From: Pseudorhodobacter turbinis
Lineage (GTDB): Bacteria > Pseudomonadota > Alphaproteobacteria > Rhodobacterales > Rhodobacteraceae
Assembly (NCBI RefSeq): GCF_005234135.1
Contig: NZ_CP039965.1
Span: 930,001-994,000, forward strand
Direction of reading: 5' to 3'
DNA: 64,000 nt
Positions within the stretch are counted from its first letter, which is position 1. Each line of letters starts with the position of its first letter. A program made the position numbers and the translations under genes. This document shows positions 47,931 through 56,785 of this stretch, one piece after another. The notes under the pieces are model-generated. The model was not told the DNA's origin. It saw nothing but the letters and a program-made list of their open reading frames with translations, and searched no databases.

Positions 47931-48401
47931 TTATTTACCCTTCATTCTTTTCTTGTGAAGTTGTTTCGCTTTTTTCTCGATTGCCGGACCCAATGTTCTA
48001 CCGAAGTTGTTAATCATCTCCTCGGCATTCATATCCAATGCATTTCTTAGAGTTGCGGAACCTGACATTTCAGTTGTCCCAAATTCCACGGCTAACGCTT
48101 GATGCCACAAGGAAGGTGCGCCAGACCAAGTCCAACCCACCCTTCCAACTAGGACCATATTTTCGTGGAAATGCTCGGAAGCTAACATTTTCTTCGTCGG
48201 CTTACCTATTCTGATCTTGGTGGATGCAGCTAATTGCCCCGAGTCTCTTGGCGTGGTTGTTTCAATTATAGATTTAATTGGATCAACAGCCGCACGGACA
48301 GCAGGTCTAAGTGCCTGCACACCAGCTTTAGGACCGTACTCATCACCTAATGCGAGTAGGGCTTGTTCTAGTTCAGCCATGCCTGTTAATTTCATTTCCA
48401 T
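47931..48401 (-). CDS. HK97 gp10-family phage protein
   Basis: The 156-residue protein has the gp10-like start MTGMAELEQALLALG-type helix, AVRAAVDPIKSIIETTTPRDSGQLAASTKI, VGWTWSGAPSLWHQALAVEFGTTEMSG and a basic C-terminus. The SGxLAxS...VEFGT pattern defines this head-tail/tail-completion family. In most HK97-like phages gp10 lies between the head-tail joining and tail terminator genes; here it is between the tail chaperone pair and the tape measure. The ATG at 48401 has GGAAGGGAA upstream. Confidence 0.82.
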   Translation of the reverse strand: MEMKLTGMAELEQALLALGDEYGPKAGVQALRPAVRAAVDPIKSIIETTTPRDSGQLAASTKIRIGKPTKKMLASEHFHENMVLVGRVGWTWSGAPSLWHQALAVEFGTTEMSGSATLRNALDMNAEEMINNFGRTLGPAIEKKAKQLHKKRMKGK

Positions 48402-48425
48402 TCGATTCGGTTCCCTTCCTTATTC

Positions 48426-48449
48426 TATTTATTCTTTTTACAATTTCGC
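48426..48449 (-). promoter_or_regulatory. Phage late-promoter-like element before the gp10-like gene
   Basis: On the minus strand: GCGAAA, 11 bases, ATAAATAG. The upstream gene's TAA stop (48438-48440) lies inside the spacer. It is a near-perfect copy of the phage-wide bipartite motif, one mismatch in the GTGAAA half, 25 bases from the gp10-like start. Confidence 0.6.
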
Positions 48450-48833
48450 TTTTATCCACGCGGGCATGTCGCCACCAAGCGAGTTGATTGCGTTAGTTGC
48501 CATGGAGTTTTGCTTAATTATTTTTCGGGATGCCGCGCCACGTCCCAAACTTTCAGCTTCGGATATGATTGGGAAGATCTCGTGGAATTTACTAAATGGA
48601 GTTGCTTTGAATCTTTTACCGAGTGCTGTTGCTCTCAGTATTTCAGCTATTTCATTGAACTTCGCTAATTGATAATACACATTGCGTTGTTCGCCATACG
48701 GACCCCAAAGACCCATTTGCATAGCAGTGTAGAGGTGGCGCAAGTCCTCAATGTCAAGGTTATCAACAGTCTCAAGTGGACTGCCATTAGCCAATAACAA
48801 TGTTCGGACTTGCGTGTACCAATCTTCGGTTAG
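48438..48833 (-). CDS. Tail assembly chaperone, frameshift extension (gpT-like)
   Basis: The region has no convincing start codon or ribosome binding site of its own (the first possible start is a TTG at 48800). It is open back to 48833, exactly where a -1 shift at A AAA AAC would place a ribosome coming from the upstream gene. The predicted read-through product joins the first 110 residues of the upstream frame to 131 here (LTEDWYTQVRTLLLANG onward), giving about 241 residues. This mirrors lambda gpG/gpGT, where the T domain recruits tail tube to tape measure. Confidence 0.7.
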   Translation of the reverse strand, partial: LTEDWYTQVRTLLLANGSPLETVDNLDIEDLRHLYTAMQMGLWGPYGEQRNVYYQLAKFNEIAEILRATALGKRFKATPFSKFHEIFPIISEAESLGRGAASRKIIKQNSMATNAINSLGGDMPAWIKAKL

Positions 48834-49162
48834 TTTTTTTTATCTGCGCTTCCCGGTACGAGTGCATCTTTGATTGCATTTGCAAATGCATTAAATTCCT
48901 CGACGGATAGGCTTTCGATGCTTTCAAATGTTTCAAATTCTTCAAACGACTCTCCAGTTGCATCACATGCAAGAGCAAACAGTTTCATTGTTAGATCTTG
49001 GGACACCTTTTCGCTGGCAAGGTCCTTTTTAGTTAATGAAGAATGTGCTTTGGCGATTGCCTTTGATTCCGCAATTGAAAGCGCACGAATGTAAAATCCT
49101 TCTATTGAAGTTTCTATTACATTCTTTTTCGGCATAAATTTTCTGATTGAAGTCTTAGTCAT
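48830..49162 (-). CDS. Tail assembly chaperone (gpG-like)
   Basis: The 110-residue helical, acidic protein (FEEFETFESIESLSVEEFNAF) begins with a short beta part (IETSIEGFYIRALSIAESKA). It lies upstream of the tape measure and ends at AAA AAA AAC TAA, a canonical -1 slippery heptamer overlapping its stop. Size, position and the shift site make it the short chaperone of a G/GT pair. The ATG at 49162 follows AAAAAAGGAACAGAT. Confidence 0.7.
   Translation of the reverse strand: MTKTSIRKFMPKKNVIETSIEGFYIRALSIAESKAIAKAHSSLTKKDLASEKVSQDLTMKLFALACDATGESFEEFETFESIESLSVEEFNAFANAIKDALVPGSADKKN
48833..48841 (-). promoter_or_regulatory. Programmed -1 ribosomal frameshift site
   Basis: On the minus strand, eight A residues followed by C precede TAA, so A AAA AAC can be decoded in both the zero and -1 frames. 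Frame -1 then remains open for 131 codons. A simple assembly indel in the homopolymer could also produce two frames, but the heptamer matches the known -1 shift consensus exactly and sits where siphophages place it. Confidence 0.65.
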
Positions 49163-49197
49163 ATCTGTTCCTTTTTTATATTATCTTGTCTGTTCTT

Positions 49198-49431
49198 TTA
49201 CCAAGAACCTCTTTTTATTGCTTGTATGTAAAATTCATCTATGAATTGTTTTGCCACGGTAATAGCATCATTGACATCTTCGCCATTGATAACCAATTCT
49301 TTTGCTAGGTTAAATGCCATCATCTTTTGGTTATCATATGAGTACCAGAACTCTTGTTCCTCCTCAGGTCTACCAAACTGTGTTCTTTGGATCATGTCTT
49401 GTAATTGCGTATCTGTGATCTTTGTGTTCAT
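49198..49431 (-). CDS. Small phage protein of unknown function
   Basis: A 77-residue acidic helical protein (FGRPEEEQEFWYSYDNQKMMAFNLAKEL). The ATG at 49431 is preceded by AGAAAGGAAAGGAT, a good ribosome binding site, and by an ATAAATA element. No family was recognised. It lies directly upstream of the tail chaperone pair. Confidence 0.6.
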   Translation of the reverse strand: MNTKITDTQLQDMIQRTQFGRPEEEQEFWYSYDNQKMMAFNLAKELVINGEDVNDAITVAKQFIDEFYIQAIKRGSW

Positions 49432-49453
49432 ATCCTTTCCTTTCTGTTCTATA

Positions 49454-49477
49454 TATTTATACTATGGATAAAGTTTC
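49454..49477 (-). promoter_or_regulatory. Phage late-promoter-like element before the 77-residue gene
   Basis: TATAAATATATAG on the minus strand immediately follows the TAG stop of the upstream gene. Its upstream half reads ACGAAA and sits two bases further away than in the best copies, so it is a relaxed member of the set. Confidence 0.5.
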
Positions 49478-49857
49478 GTAACTGTATTCCATAATGGGTG
49501 GCACTTGTGGGTCACTAGAATATATGAATGATCTTCAATTAATTCTTCCTCAATTGAGATTTTCCACGGTCCATAACTATAGAAACCAATTTTTCTATTC
49601 TGTGTAAAACCAGTAGATTCTAGTCTTGCAGGAATCCGATCATTATCTTCGGTGTAATACCATTTTGATCCATCAAGTGTGCAGTTTCTCACCTTGTCAT
49701 AGGTACCGAAAACCTCGCTATTGGCGGTCGTCATAATGGTGAAGTTTTCCACTACTGGCATGAACTTGCCTTCGAGCATTCCGAATAAATTATTGAATGT
49801 GAAAATCAACAACCAAATAAAAATGAGGGCAAACTTGTAACTAAATAGAGTTTTCAT
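49462..49857 (-). CDS. Phage protein with N-terminal membrane anchor
   Basis: The 131-residue product has one N-terminal hydrophobic helix (FALIIFIW-like, about residues 9-26) and a presumably periplasmic domain with two cysteines (NCTLDGSKWYY, THKCHPLWN). The start overlaps the stop of the preceding hydrophobic protein gene (ATGA). It has no recognised family. The anchor plus coupling to a multi-helix membrane protein could indicate a lysis or superinfection-exclusion pair; this is inference. Confidence 0.6.
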   Translation of the reverse strand: MKTLFSYKFALIFIWLLIFTFNNLFGMLEGKFMPVVENFTIMTTANSEVFGTYDKVRNCTLDGSKWYYTEDNDRIPARLESTGFTQNRKIGFYSYGPWKISIEEELIEDHSYILVTHKCHPLWNTVTKLYP

Positions 49858-50162
49858 TTATCTAATAATCCTAATACTATCTTTCGAATAATGTCCTTTA
49901 AAAATGCCGCGTCACCAGTTATAGCAACAATTGATCTCATGATATTTTCCGCACTAAGCGCAATGAGTATTGCAATTGGAATATTCCAAGCTGCTGATAA
50001 TGATAAAAGAGCTACAACAGGTCCGAATAATAGAATGCCTGCTGACACAGCAACAATAATTGAAACTATTGCAGCAAAGAATGTTTTATCTTTATGTGAG
50101 ATAACTCGTACCAACGAAGCCGCGAGTACGAGTATCAAAATGTCTACAGGATATCCTAGCAA
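49854..50162 (-). CDS. Small polytopic membrane protein, holin candidate
   Basis: The 102-residue product has at least three hydrophobic segments (DILILVLAASLVRVI, FFAAIVSIIVAVSAGILLFG, VVALLSLSAAWNIPIAILIAL) and a basic C-terminus (DIIRKIVLGLLDK), a layout seen in many holins. The only reasonable start is TTG at 50162, with AGAGAG upstream. A strong phage promoter-like element lies about 50 bases upstream. No endolysin gene is adjacent, so the holin role is a suggestion only. Confidence 0.55.
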   Translation of the reverse strand: MLGYPVDILILVLAASLVRVISHKDKTFFAAIVSIIVAVSAGILLFGPVVALLSLSAAWNIPIAILIALSAENIMRSIVAITGDAAFLKDIIRKIVLGLLDK

Positions 50163-50210
50163 TGCATCTCTCTCTTATTATTATTTTGATCCACTTGGAT
50201 ATTATAAGTA

Positions 50211-50234
50211 TATTTATACTATAAGAGATTTCAC
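50211..50234 (-). promoter_or_regulatory. Phage late-promoter-like element before the holin-like gene
   Basis: A perfect copy on the minus strand: GTGAAA, 11 bases, ATAAATA, with TAT preceding. The GTGAAA half contains the TGA stop of the BspA/DUF285 gene (50231-50233), so promoter and stop codon share bases. Confidence 0.65.
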
Positions 50235-51480
50235 ACTGGGCATGTTCCCCACACAGGCTTGTTGCCAGAAGTCAGGGCGGAATCTACGCTAAACCAACTT
50301 GGTTCTGTGTATATATATGGCACACACCATCCACTAATATCTTGGTTGAAAGCTGACGCCCCCCAGAACATCATACTCATATTGCCAACGCTTGAGGTAT
50401 CCCATCCGCCAATGTCTTGGTTGAAAGCAATTGCATTGCCAAACATGATGCCCATGTCGCTAACACTTGATGTATCCCATCCGCCAATGTCTTGGTTGAA
50501 AGCACTTGCGCCGCTGAACATGATGCCCATGTCGCTAACACTTGATGTATCCCATCCGCCAATGTCTTGGTTGAAAGCATCTGCGCCTTGGAACATGCGT
50601 TGCATGTTGGTGACACTTGAGGTATCCCACAATGCAAGATCAGGATCATTAATAGTAGAGGTCCAGAATGCTAGAGCTAAACTAGTAACTGGACTTGTTG
50701 TATATAGCCCGTCATTAGGAACAAAAGTTGCTCCATAATTAGTTACTGCATCACTCCACCAAGAGGTATAAAATGGATTAGTTGCTGTATTTCTCATTGG
50801 AAAATACGTAGGAGTTCCAATAACAACTGTGGCGGGGCATGTTCCCCACACAGGCAGGTTGCCAGAAGTCAGGGCAGAACCTGTACTAAAGTTCGTTGGC
50901 TCAGTACTAATATTAGATACACACCATCCACTAATATCTTGATTGAAAACTGTTGCGCCGTCGAACATGTAAATCATGTAATTAACGTTTGAAACGTCCC
51001 ATCCGCCAATGTCTTGGTTGAAAGCACTTGCGCCGCTGAACATGTAACTCATGTCGCTAACACTTGATGTATCCCATCCACCAATATCTTGGTTGAAAGC
51101 TGGCGCCCGCCAGAACATCGTACTCATATTGCCAACGCTTGAGGTATCCCATCCGCCAATGTCTTGGTTGAAAGCATCTGCGCCTTGGAACATATTTCTC
51201 ATGTCCGTGACGCTAGATGTATCCCATCCGCCAATGTCTTGGTTGAAAACACTTGCGCTGCGGAACATGCGATACATGTTAGTGACGCTTGAGGTATCCC
51301 ACAACGCAAGATCAGGATCATTAATAGTAGAGGTCCAGAATGCTAGAGCTAAACTAGTAACTGGACTTGTTGTATATAATCCGTCATTAGGAACAAAAGT
51401 TGCACCATAATTAGTTACTGCATCATTCCACCAAGTTGAAAAAAATGGATTAGTTGCGGTATTTCTCATTGGAAAATACA
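50231..51480 (-). repeat. Duplicated repeat module inside the DUF285 gene
   Basis: Two near-identical blocks, about 50,840-51,480 and 50,231-50,815, each code for the same N-terminal cap followed by 75-base repeats; the caps at about 50,600-50,815 and 51,270-51,480 differ at only a few scattered positions. The first block has one more 75-base repeat than the second. The high identity between caps points to a recent duplication. Confidence 0.85.
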
Positions 51481-51547
51481 TAGAAGTTTCAACAACCGAT
51501 GCCACTTTCCTCCTGATACTCATTAATTTGAATGTTGATGATATCAT
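50231..51547 (-). CDS. BspA/DUF285-type leucine-rich repeat surface protein of the phage
   Basis: I start at ATG 51547, which overlaps the upstream stop (ATGA). The 438-residue product contains nine 25-residue repeats of the form M-F-x-G-A-x-A-F-N-Q-D-I-G-G-W-D-T-S-S-V, the DUF285/BspA-like LRR. They are arranged in two modules of five and four repeats. Each module begins YFPMRNTATNPF and ends with a W-G-T-C-P cysteine turn. Such repeats are known from bacterial and protist surface adhesins. In this position it is probably a tail-associated adhesin. A strong tendency for recombination between repeats is expected. Confidence 0.8.
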   Translation of the reverse strand: MISSTFKLMSIRRKVASVVETSMYFPMRNTATNPFFSTWWNDAVTNYGATFVPNDGLYTTSPVTSLALAFWTSTINDPDLALWDTSSVTNMYRMFRSASVFNQDIGGWDTSSVTDMRNMFQGADAFNQDIGGWDTSSVGNMSTMFWRAPAFNQDIGGWDTSSVSDMSYMFSGASAFNQDIGGWDVSNVNYMIYMFDGATVFNQDISGWCVSNISTEPTNFSTGSALTSGNLPVWGTCPATVVIGTPTYFPMRNTATNPFYTSWWSDAVTNYGATFVPNDGLYTTSPVTSLALAFWTSTINDPDLALWDTSSVTNMQRMFQGADAFNQDIGGWDTSSVSDMGIMFSGASAFNQDIGGWDTSSVSDMGIMFGNAIAFNQDIGGWDTSSVGNMSMMFWGASAFNQDISGWCVPYIYTEPSWFSVDSALTSGNKPVWGTCPV

Positions 51548-51948
51548 GCCATTGATCTTCCTGCTTGGAAACCAAACCAAGTTGTTCCGCCATTGACAGT
51601 CATAAATGTGTAAATGTCAGTGCTGGCGGAAGCAATATCTGTCGGCGCTTCACCTTCATCCCATTTAACACTAGCAGGAAATGTTATTGTATGAGTGCCA
51701 CCGCCTGTAAGAATTAATGTAACAGAACAGACTTCAGGAGCCACAGGAGCACCCGTGAATGTAAATGTGGTATTGCCCGAGGTTGTGAGCGTGTAAGCAT
51801 CTCTTGCGCCTGCATCGACTGACGGAGTGGTACCAGTTAATACAGCAGAGGTTGTGTACTTGATTATGTTAGCGGAATCGCCCGTGTCACCTGTGTCTCC
51901 TTTTGCGCCCTTATATCCATTGCTTAATAGTGTACTTTGTCTAGCCAT
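51544..51948 (-). CDS. Short phage protein with collagen-like stub
   Basis: The 134-residue product begins [25 protein letters not shown]: a brief Gly-X-Y run, then a beta-rich domain (TTSGNTTFTFTGAPVAPEVCSVTLILTGGG) that looks like a fibre-tip trimer domain, comparable to the C-terminal part of the large collagen-like fibre. It may trimerise with, or replace the tip of, that fibre. The start ATG 51948 follows AAGGAGAATAAAA. The stop overlaps the DUF285 gene start. Confidence 0.7.
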   Translation of the reverse strand: MARQSTLLSNGYKGAKGDTGDTGDSANIIKYTTSAVLTGTTPSVDAGARDAYTLTTSGNTTFTFTGAPVAPEVCSVTLILTGGGTHTITFPASVKWDEGEAPTDIASASTDIYTFMTVNGGTTWFGFQAGRSMA

Positions 51949-51959
51949 TTTTATTCTCC

Positions 51960-52472
51960 TTAAACTTTAATTGAAGCAGCGGCGACAAACAAAGCATCAA
52001 CTTGTTCTGGCGTGTATCCAAGAAACCAAGCAAGCTCGTCCATCATCTGTGAAGTTCTTTCCCATTCAGTTGAGGATAAAATAGCTACTCGCATTGCAAA
52101 TGGAGTTGTCGGATCGGCAAGTATTAACTCGACTTGCTCCCATGCAGTTTCGCCAAGTGCCAATTTCCCCTGTAATGGTGTGCACTTCATTTCTGATCTG
52201 CGTTGCACTAGGTCCGCTTCTAGTTCCTCATTGGTCTTAGTTCTGACGTTCCACGTTTGTATCCATTCGCCGCCTATGGATACCACCGCGCCCAATTCGA
52301 CCACCTCTCCTTCGGCAGCACTCGGTCGCGGGGCGATACTCACACTGAATACATCGAAGTTATTCAACAATGTATCGCTTGGGTTCTTGGGAAATGAAGT
52401 CGAGGGATTGTCTCTGAACAACTTTGCAAGATTATATTGTACTGGTTGACCGTCTATTACTTTAATTATCAT
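51960..52472 (-). CDS. Phage protein, tail fibre assembly-like
   Basis: The 170-residue protein starts MIIKVIDGQPVQYNLAKLFRDNP and includes EWIQTWNVRTKTNEELEADLVQRRSEM. The central 'x-W-x-V-x-x-x-T-x-E-E' pattern resembles phage tail fibre assembly chaperones and XkdW-like proteins. The C-terminus WFLGYTPEQVDALFVAAASI is helical. It starts 11 bases inside the end of the upstream small gene. The assignment is moderate. Confidence 0.6.
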   Translation of the reverse strand: MIIKVIDGQPVQYNLAKLFRDNPSTSFPKNPSDTLLNNFDVFSVSIAPRPSAAEGEVVELGAVVSIGGEWIQTWNVRTKTNEELEADLVQRRSEMKCTPLQGKLALGETAWEQVELILADPTTPFAMRVAILSSTEWERTSQMMDELAWFLGYTPEQVDALFVAAASIKV

Positions 52473-52704
52473 CTAGTTGCTCCCTTTGTGTCTTTAGTAC
52501 TTGCAGCATAATCTTTGCCTTCTTTTGTTCGATAATTGTAGATTTAAGCATACTACTTAGATGATGTTCATAATCTCTAAGATCAGGATCGCGTCTTGCT
52601 AGAGGCAGTGACATGTCGTAAGTATCTATAGCAAACTGATATTGATCAATTTCTGCTTGTCTTGAGTTAATTGAGTTCTCGATATATTCTTTTCTAGTAT
52701 TCAT
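52462..52704 (-). CDS. Small coiled-coil phage protein
   Basis: An 80-residue, strongly helical protein (NSINSRQAEIDQYQFAI, STIIEQKKAKIMLQVLKTQREQ) with no recognised family. ATG 52704 is preceded by AAAAGGAAATCAG. It lies between the propeller gene and the fibre assembly-like gene, so it may be a chaperone or a connector in the fibre cassette. Confidence 0.6.
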   Translation of the reverse strand: MNTRKEYIENSINSRQAEIDQYQFAIDTYDMSLPLARRDPDLRDYEHHLSSMLKSTIIEQKKAKIMLQVLKTQREQLDDN

Positions 52705-52715
52705 CTGATTTCCTT

Positions 52716-53830
52716 TTAATAATATCCGAAGTCGCAGTCATATACCGCTGCTGAAATCCTTGGTTCCAATGGTGCAACTGGTTCGGCTAATCTAGTTCCA
52801 TATCCAGTATCTCTATCAAATTGATAAACGGCTATGTATGGCTCTTTGTTAGTAGTTGCGACAATCATATTTGCATCTGCATTTATCGCCACGCAGTTTG
52901 TGCCGCCATACATTCTAGATGATGCTGCGCCATATGGAGTGCCAAATCCGGTTGCATAATCAAATGGAGCGCCATACATATAGTCGCCAACAGCGGTTGC
53001 ATATAAAACTATGCCATGTTTTGAAACCGCAAGTCCCCGAGCTGATTGGTTGGTATCAGGATAAAGACTTGTGTATTTAGTTCCCCATCCACCTGCCAAG
53101 GACCATTTATATGCACCCACTTTTTCGAAGGTTGCATCGCCAAATCCAGTATAAACAACAACATCGCCTTCAGGCAGTGACATCATTTGTACATTAGAAC
53201 CGGATGCTTCTGGCGGGATAAGCGGGTCTGGATATGCAGCACCAAATCCTGTTACTGGATTCCATTCAAATGCTCGTATCCAAGGAGATTCATTTAATCT
53301 TATGATAACGGCTTGTCCGCTTGGATCAAAACATACCGCGCGGCAGGTTGAGGTTAAATTAGTTGATGAAGTATCATGGGGAGCGCCTACAACATGAGCG
53401 GCACTTATGGGGAAACTAGATACTCTGCTTCCAAGGTTTCGAGCAATTAGAAATGCGTCATTGTTTGGAGAGAACTTAAATCCATATCCATGTGAAGTGC
53501 CGTATTGACTTCCCGAAGGCTGAGTACCGTCATGAAGTAATGCACCAAAACCCGTGGGACCCCAGTCATAAACAAAGGCTCCTCTGGCTGATAGGCTGGC
53601 ACCAACCATTGTTTGATCAGGAGAGAACATAGCATTCCCACCAAGCGCGGAATATCCGGGTGTTGTTAATGGATCTGCAAACTTAGTTCCAAAGCCATTA
53701 ATCGGGTCCATTTTGTAGACGGATATTGGTGCATTTTCGCCATCATCTCTAAATGTAAATGCTGCACATTCGCCCGTGAAATTGGATTTAGCTTTGGTTC
53801 CGCCTGATGCTCTTAGTTTGGATGCTAATG

Positions 53831-53834
<4 letters not shown>
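52716..53834 (-). CDS. Beta-propeller-like phage protein, probable receptor-binding or fibre component
   Basis: The 372-residue product contains six irregular repeats ending in the same blade motif ([42 protein letters not shown]), each preceded by strands such as VYQFDRD or AFEWNPV. This is the pattern of a WD40/PQQ-like six-bladed propeller. Propellers are used in phages for receptor binding. It overlaps the upstream fibre gene by four bases and is thus co-translated with it. The fold is inferred from the repeats. Confidence 0.7.
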
Positions 53835-55488
<1,654 letters not shown>

Positions 55489-55492
<4 letters not shown>

Positions 55493-55779
55493 GTACGAGT
55501 AACTCCCTTTAGTACTTCGACATAAAAGGTGTCAGTAGCCACAACGATGCCGCCCGCCGTGTATCTAATGTCACAAGAGAGCGAACCTGTAGGAAAGCCG
55601 CTAGTGTCTGTCGCGGAAATTTCATATGTTCCCACTGTTAAATCTATTGGTGTAATGACGAGTGTTTGGTAAAAACCATTTCCCAAAAGAGCAGCCTCAA
55701 TAACTGTTCCTGAAATATCTCCACTATCGTCCTCAACAGACCACGAAAGTGTCTCACCCTGTTTAATTTTAAGTGTCAT
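55489..55779 (-). CDS. Small beta-sandwich phage protein, fibre-associated
   Basis: A 96-residue product with an Ig-like strand pattern ([46 protein letters not shown]), as in small proteins preceding tail fibre genes such as BppU-type N-terminal domains. CAGGAGC lies before ATG 55779. It is the first gene of the adhesion cassette and is preceded by a strong promoter-like element. Confidence 0.65.
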
Positions 55780-55805
55780 TCAATGCTCCTGTCTTATTAT
55801 AATTC

Positions 55806-55829
55806 TATTTATGCTTTTTTGAATTTCAC
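55806..55829 (-). promoter_or_regulatory. Phage late-promoter-like element before the adhesion cassette
   Basis: A perfect copy: GTGAAA, 11 bases, ATAAATAG, on the minus strand, beginning only four bases after the T run of a strong terminator. It would restart transcription into the fibre genes. Confidence 0.7.
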
Positions 55830-55832
55830 ATG

Positions 55833-55859
55833 AAAAAAGGGCGCTCCGAAGAACGCCCC
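55833..55859 (-). terminator. Rho-independent terminator with UUCG tetraloop after the tail tube gene
   Basis: In RNA sense on the minus strand: GGGCGUUC, UUCG loop, GAGCGCCC, then six U. The stem is eight base pairs with one G-U. It ends the transcript of the tail tube gene 24 bases past its stop, directly before the next promoter-like element. Confidence 0.9.
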
Positions 55860-55883
55860 TGATTAGATAATAGTTGGATTTAA

Positions 55884-56351
55884 TTAAGGTGCATCAATCC
55901 AAGTAACGGCACCAGATCTAGCGATGGAAATATCCATTTGGATTCTGTCGTCACGTGGTTGGGAAACGTCAGCCGTAGCAACGTATCCGTCAAAGACACA
56001 ATAAGTTTCATTAGTATCTTGGCTGAACTTGATAATGAAAGTGTGTTCAGTCTTACCAGAGTCGTCTCTCAATGACTTGTGGATAACATTATCGTTATTC
56101 AAAGTAACATTAAAAGTAAACTCGCCCGGATCAGCTTGTCCAGGCAGTTTGCCCATAACATCATCACCATAAACTGGAATGTCTATAACTGTTCTTGCCT
56201 TAGACAATGTACCCATATCAGCAACGTCTTTAACATTGTTGATTGTTACTGCACCAGCAGCAACAGTAGTTGCATCTTTAGTTGTCATAACGGTTTCAAC
56301 GTAATATAGAGTTGCGATAAAACCAGCTGCTCTGCCTGTAATTCCTGCCAT
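55884..56351 (-). CDS. Major tail tube protein
   Basis: The 155-residue protein has the lambda gpV/HK97-type tail tube pattern: a first beta-hairpin with TIEY-like strand (GAVTINNVKDVADM), VIDIPVYGDDVMGKLPGQADPGEFTFNVTLNNDN, then HTFIIKFSQDTNETYCVFDGYVATADVSQPRDDRIQMDISIARSG. It lies downstream of head-tail joining genes with a strong terminator after it and a promoter-like element before it, as expected for an abundant structural protein. Confidence 0.82.
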   Translation of the reverse strand: MAGITGRAAGFIATLYYVETVMTTKDATTVAAGAVTINNVKDVADMGTLSKARTVIDIPVYGDDVMGKLPGQADPGEFTFNVTLNNDNVIHKSLRDDSGKTEHTFIIKFSQDTNETYCVFDGYVATADVSQPRDDRIQMDISIARSGAVTWIDAP

Positions 56352-56386
56352 TTGTAAAAATCTCCCTTTAGGATTGTTATTATTGT

Positions 56387-56410
56387 TATTTATGCTTTTT
56401 TGGTTTTCAC
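56387..56410 (-). promoter_or_regulatory. Phage late-promoter-like element before the tail tube gene
   Basis: A perfect copy on the minus strand (GTGAAA, 11 bases, ATAAATA). It begins on the base after the TAA stop of the tail terminator gene and ends 36 bases before the tail tube ATG. Confidence 0.7.
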
Positions 56411-56785
56411 TTAATCAAGAACATTAAGTGTAATAGTTGTTCTGTGTATTGTTTCCAGACTATCATCATATCCGTCTAGAATGTTTGTAATGGTTATTTT
56501 GCTAATACTTGAGTCACCTAGAGAACCATTCAATCCCTGAAACTTTGCTACAACCAAACCCTTTAATTCTTGCAGTTCGGAATATTTTTTCGAGTAAATT
56601 GTTACCGTAAATTCAGTTGTTCTTAGTCCCCATGAGTCCTTGTAATAGAGTTGGCGCAAACCATTTCTGACGGAATAGATTGCAGCAGGTAGTGAATAAT
56701 CTTTTCCCAAAGCAGGTCTAACAGTGACCGTTGGAAGAGTTGAGACTAGTTCATCCGCGAAGTTTTGAATTAGTTTTGCTGTCAT
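56411..56785 (-). CDS. Tail terminator-like protein (lambda gpU/HK97 gp10-zone)
   Basis: The 124-residue protein has MTAKLIQNFADELVSTLP, TVRPALGKDYSLPAAIYSVRNG and WGLRTTEFTVTIYSKKYSELQELKGLVVAKF, the helix-strand alternation of tail terminators and DUF3168-like proteins. It overlaps the head-tail joining gene by four bases and precedes the tail tube gene. The position is the main evidence. Confidence 0.65.
   Translation of the reverse strand: MTAKLIQNFADELVSTLPTVTVRPALGKDYSLPAAIYSVRNGLRQLYYKDSWGLRTTEFTVTIYSKKYSELQELKGLVVAKFQGLNGSLGDSSISKITITNILDGYDDSLETIHRTTITLNVLD

Noticed and set aside
50259..51410. Plus-strand repeat frames with HPPMSWLKA units
   Set aside because: They are the antisense of the 75-base DUF285 repeats; the minus-strand reading gives the known FNQDIGGWDTSSV repeat.
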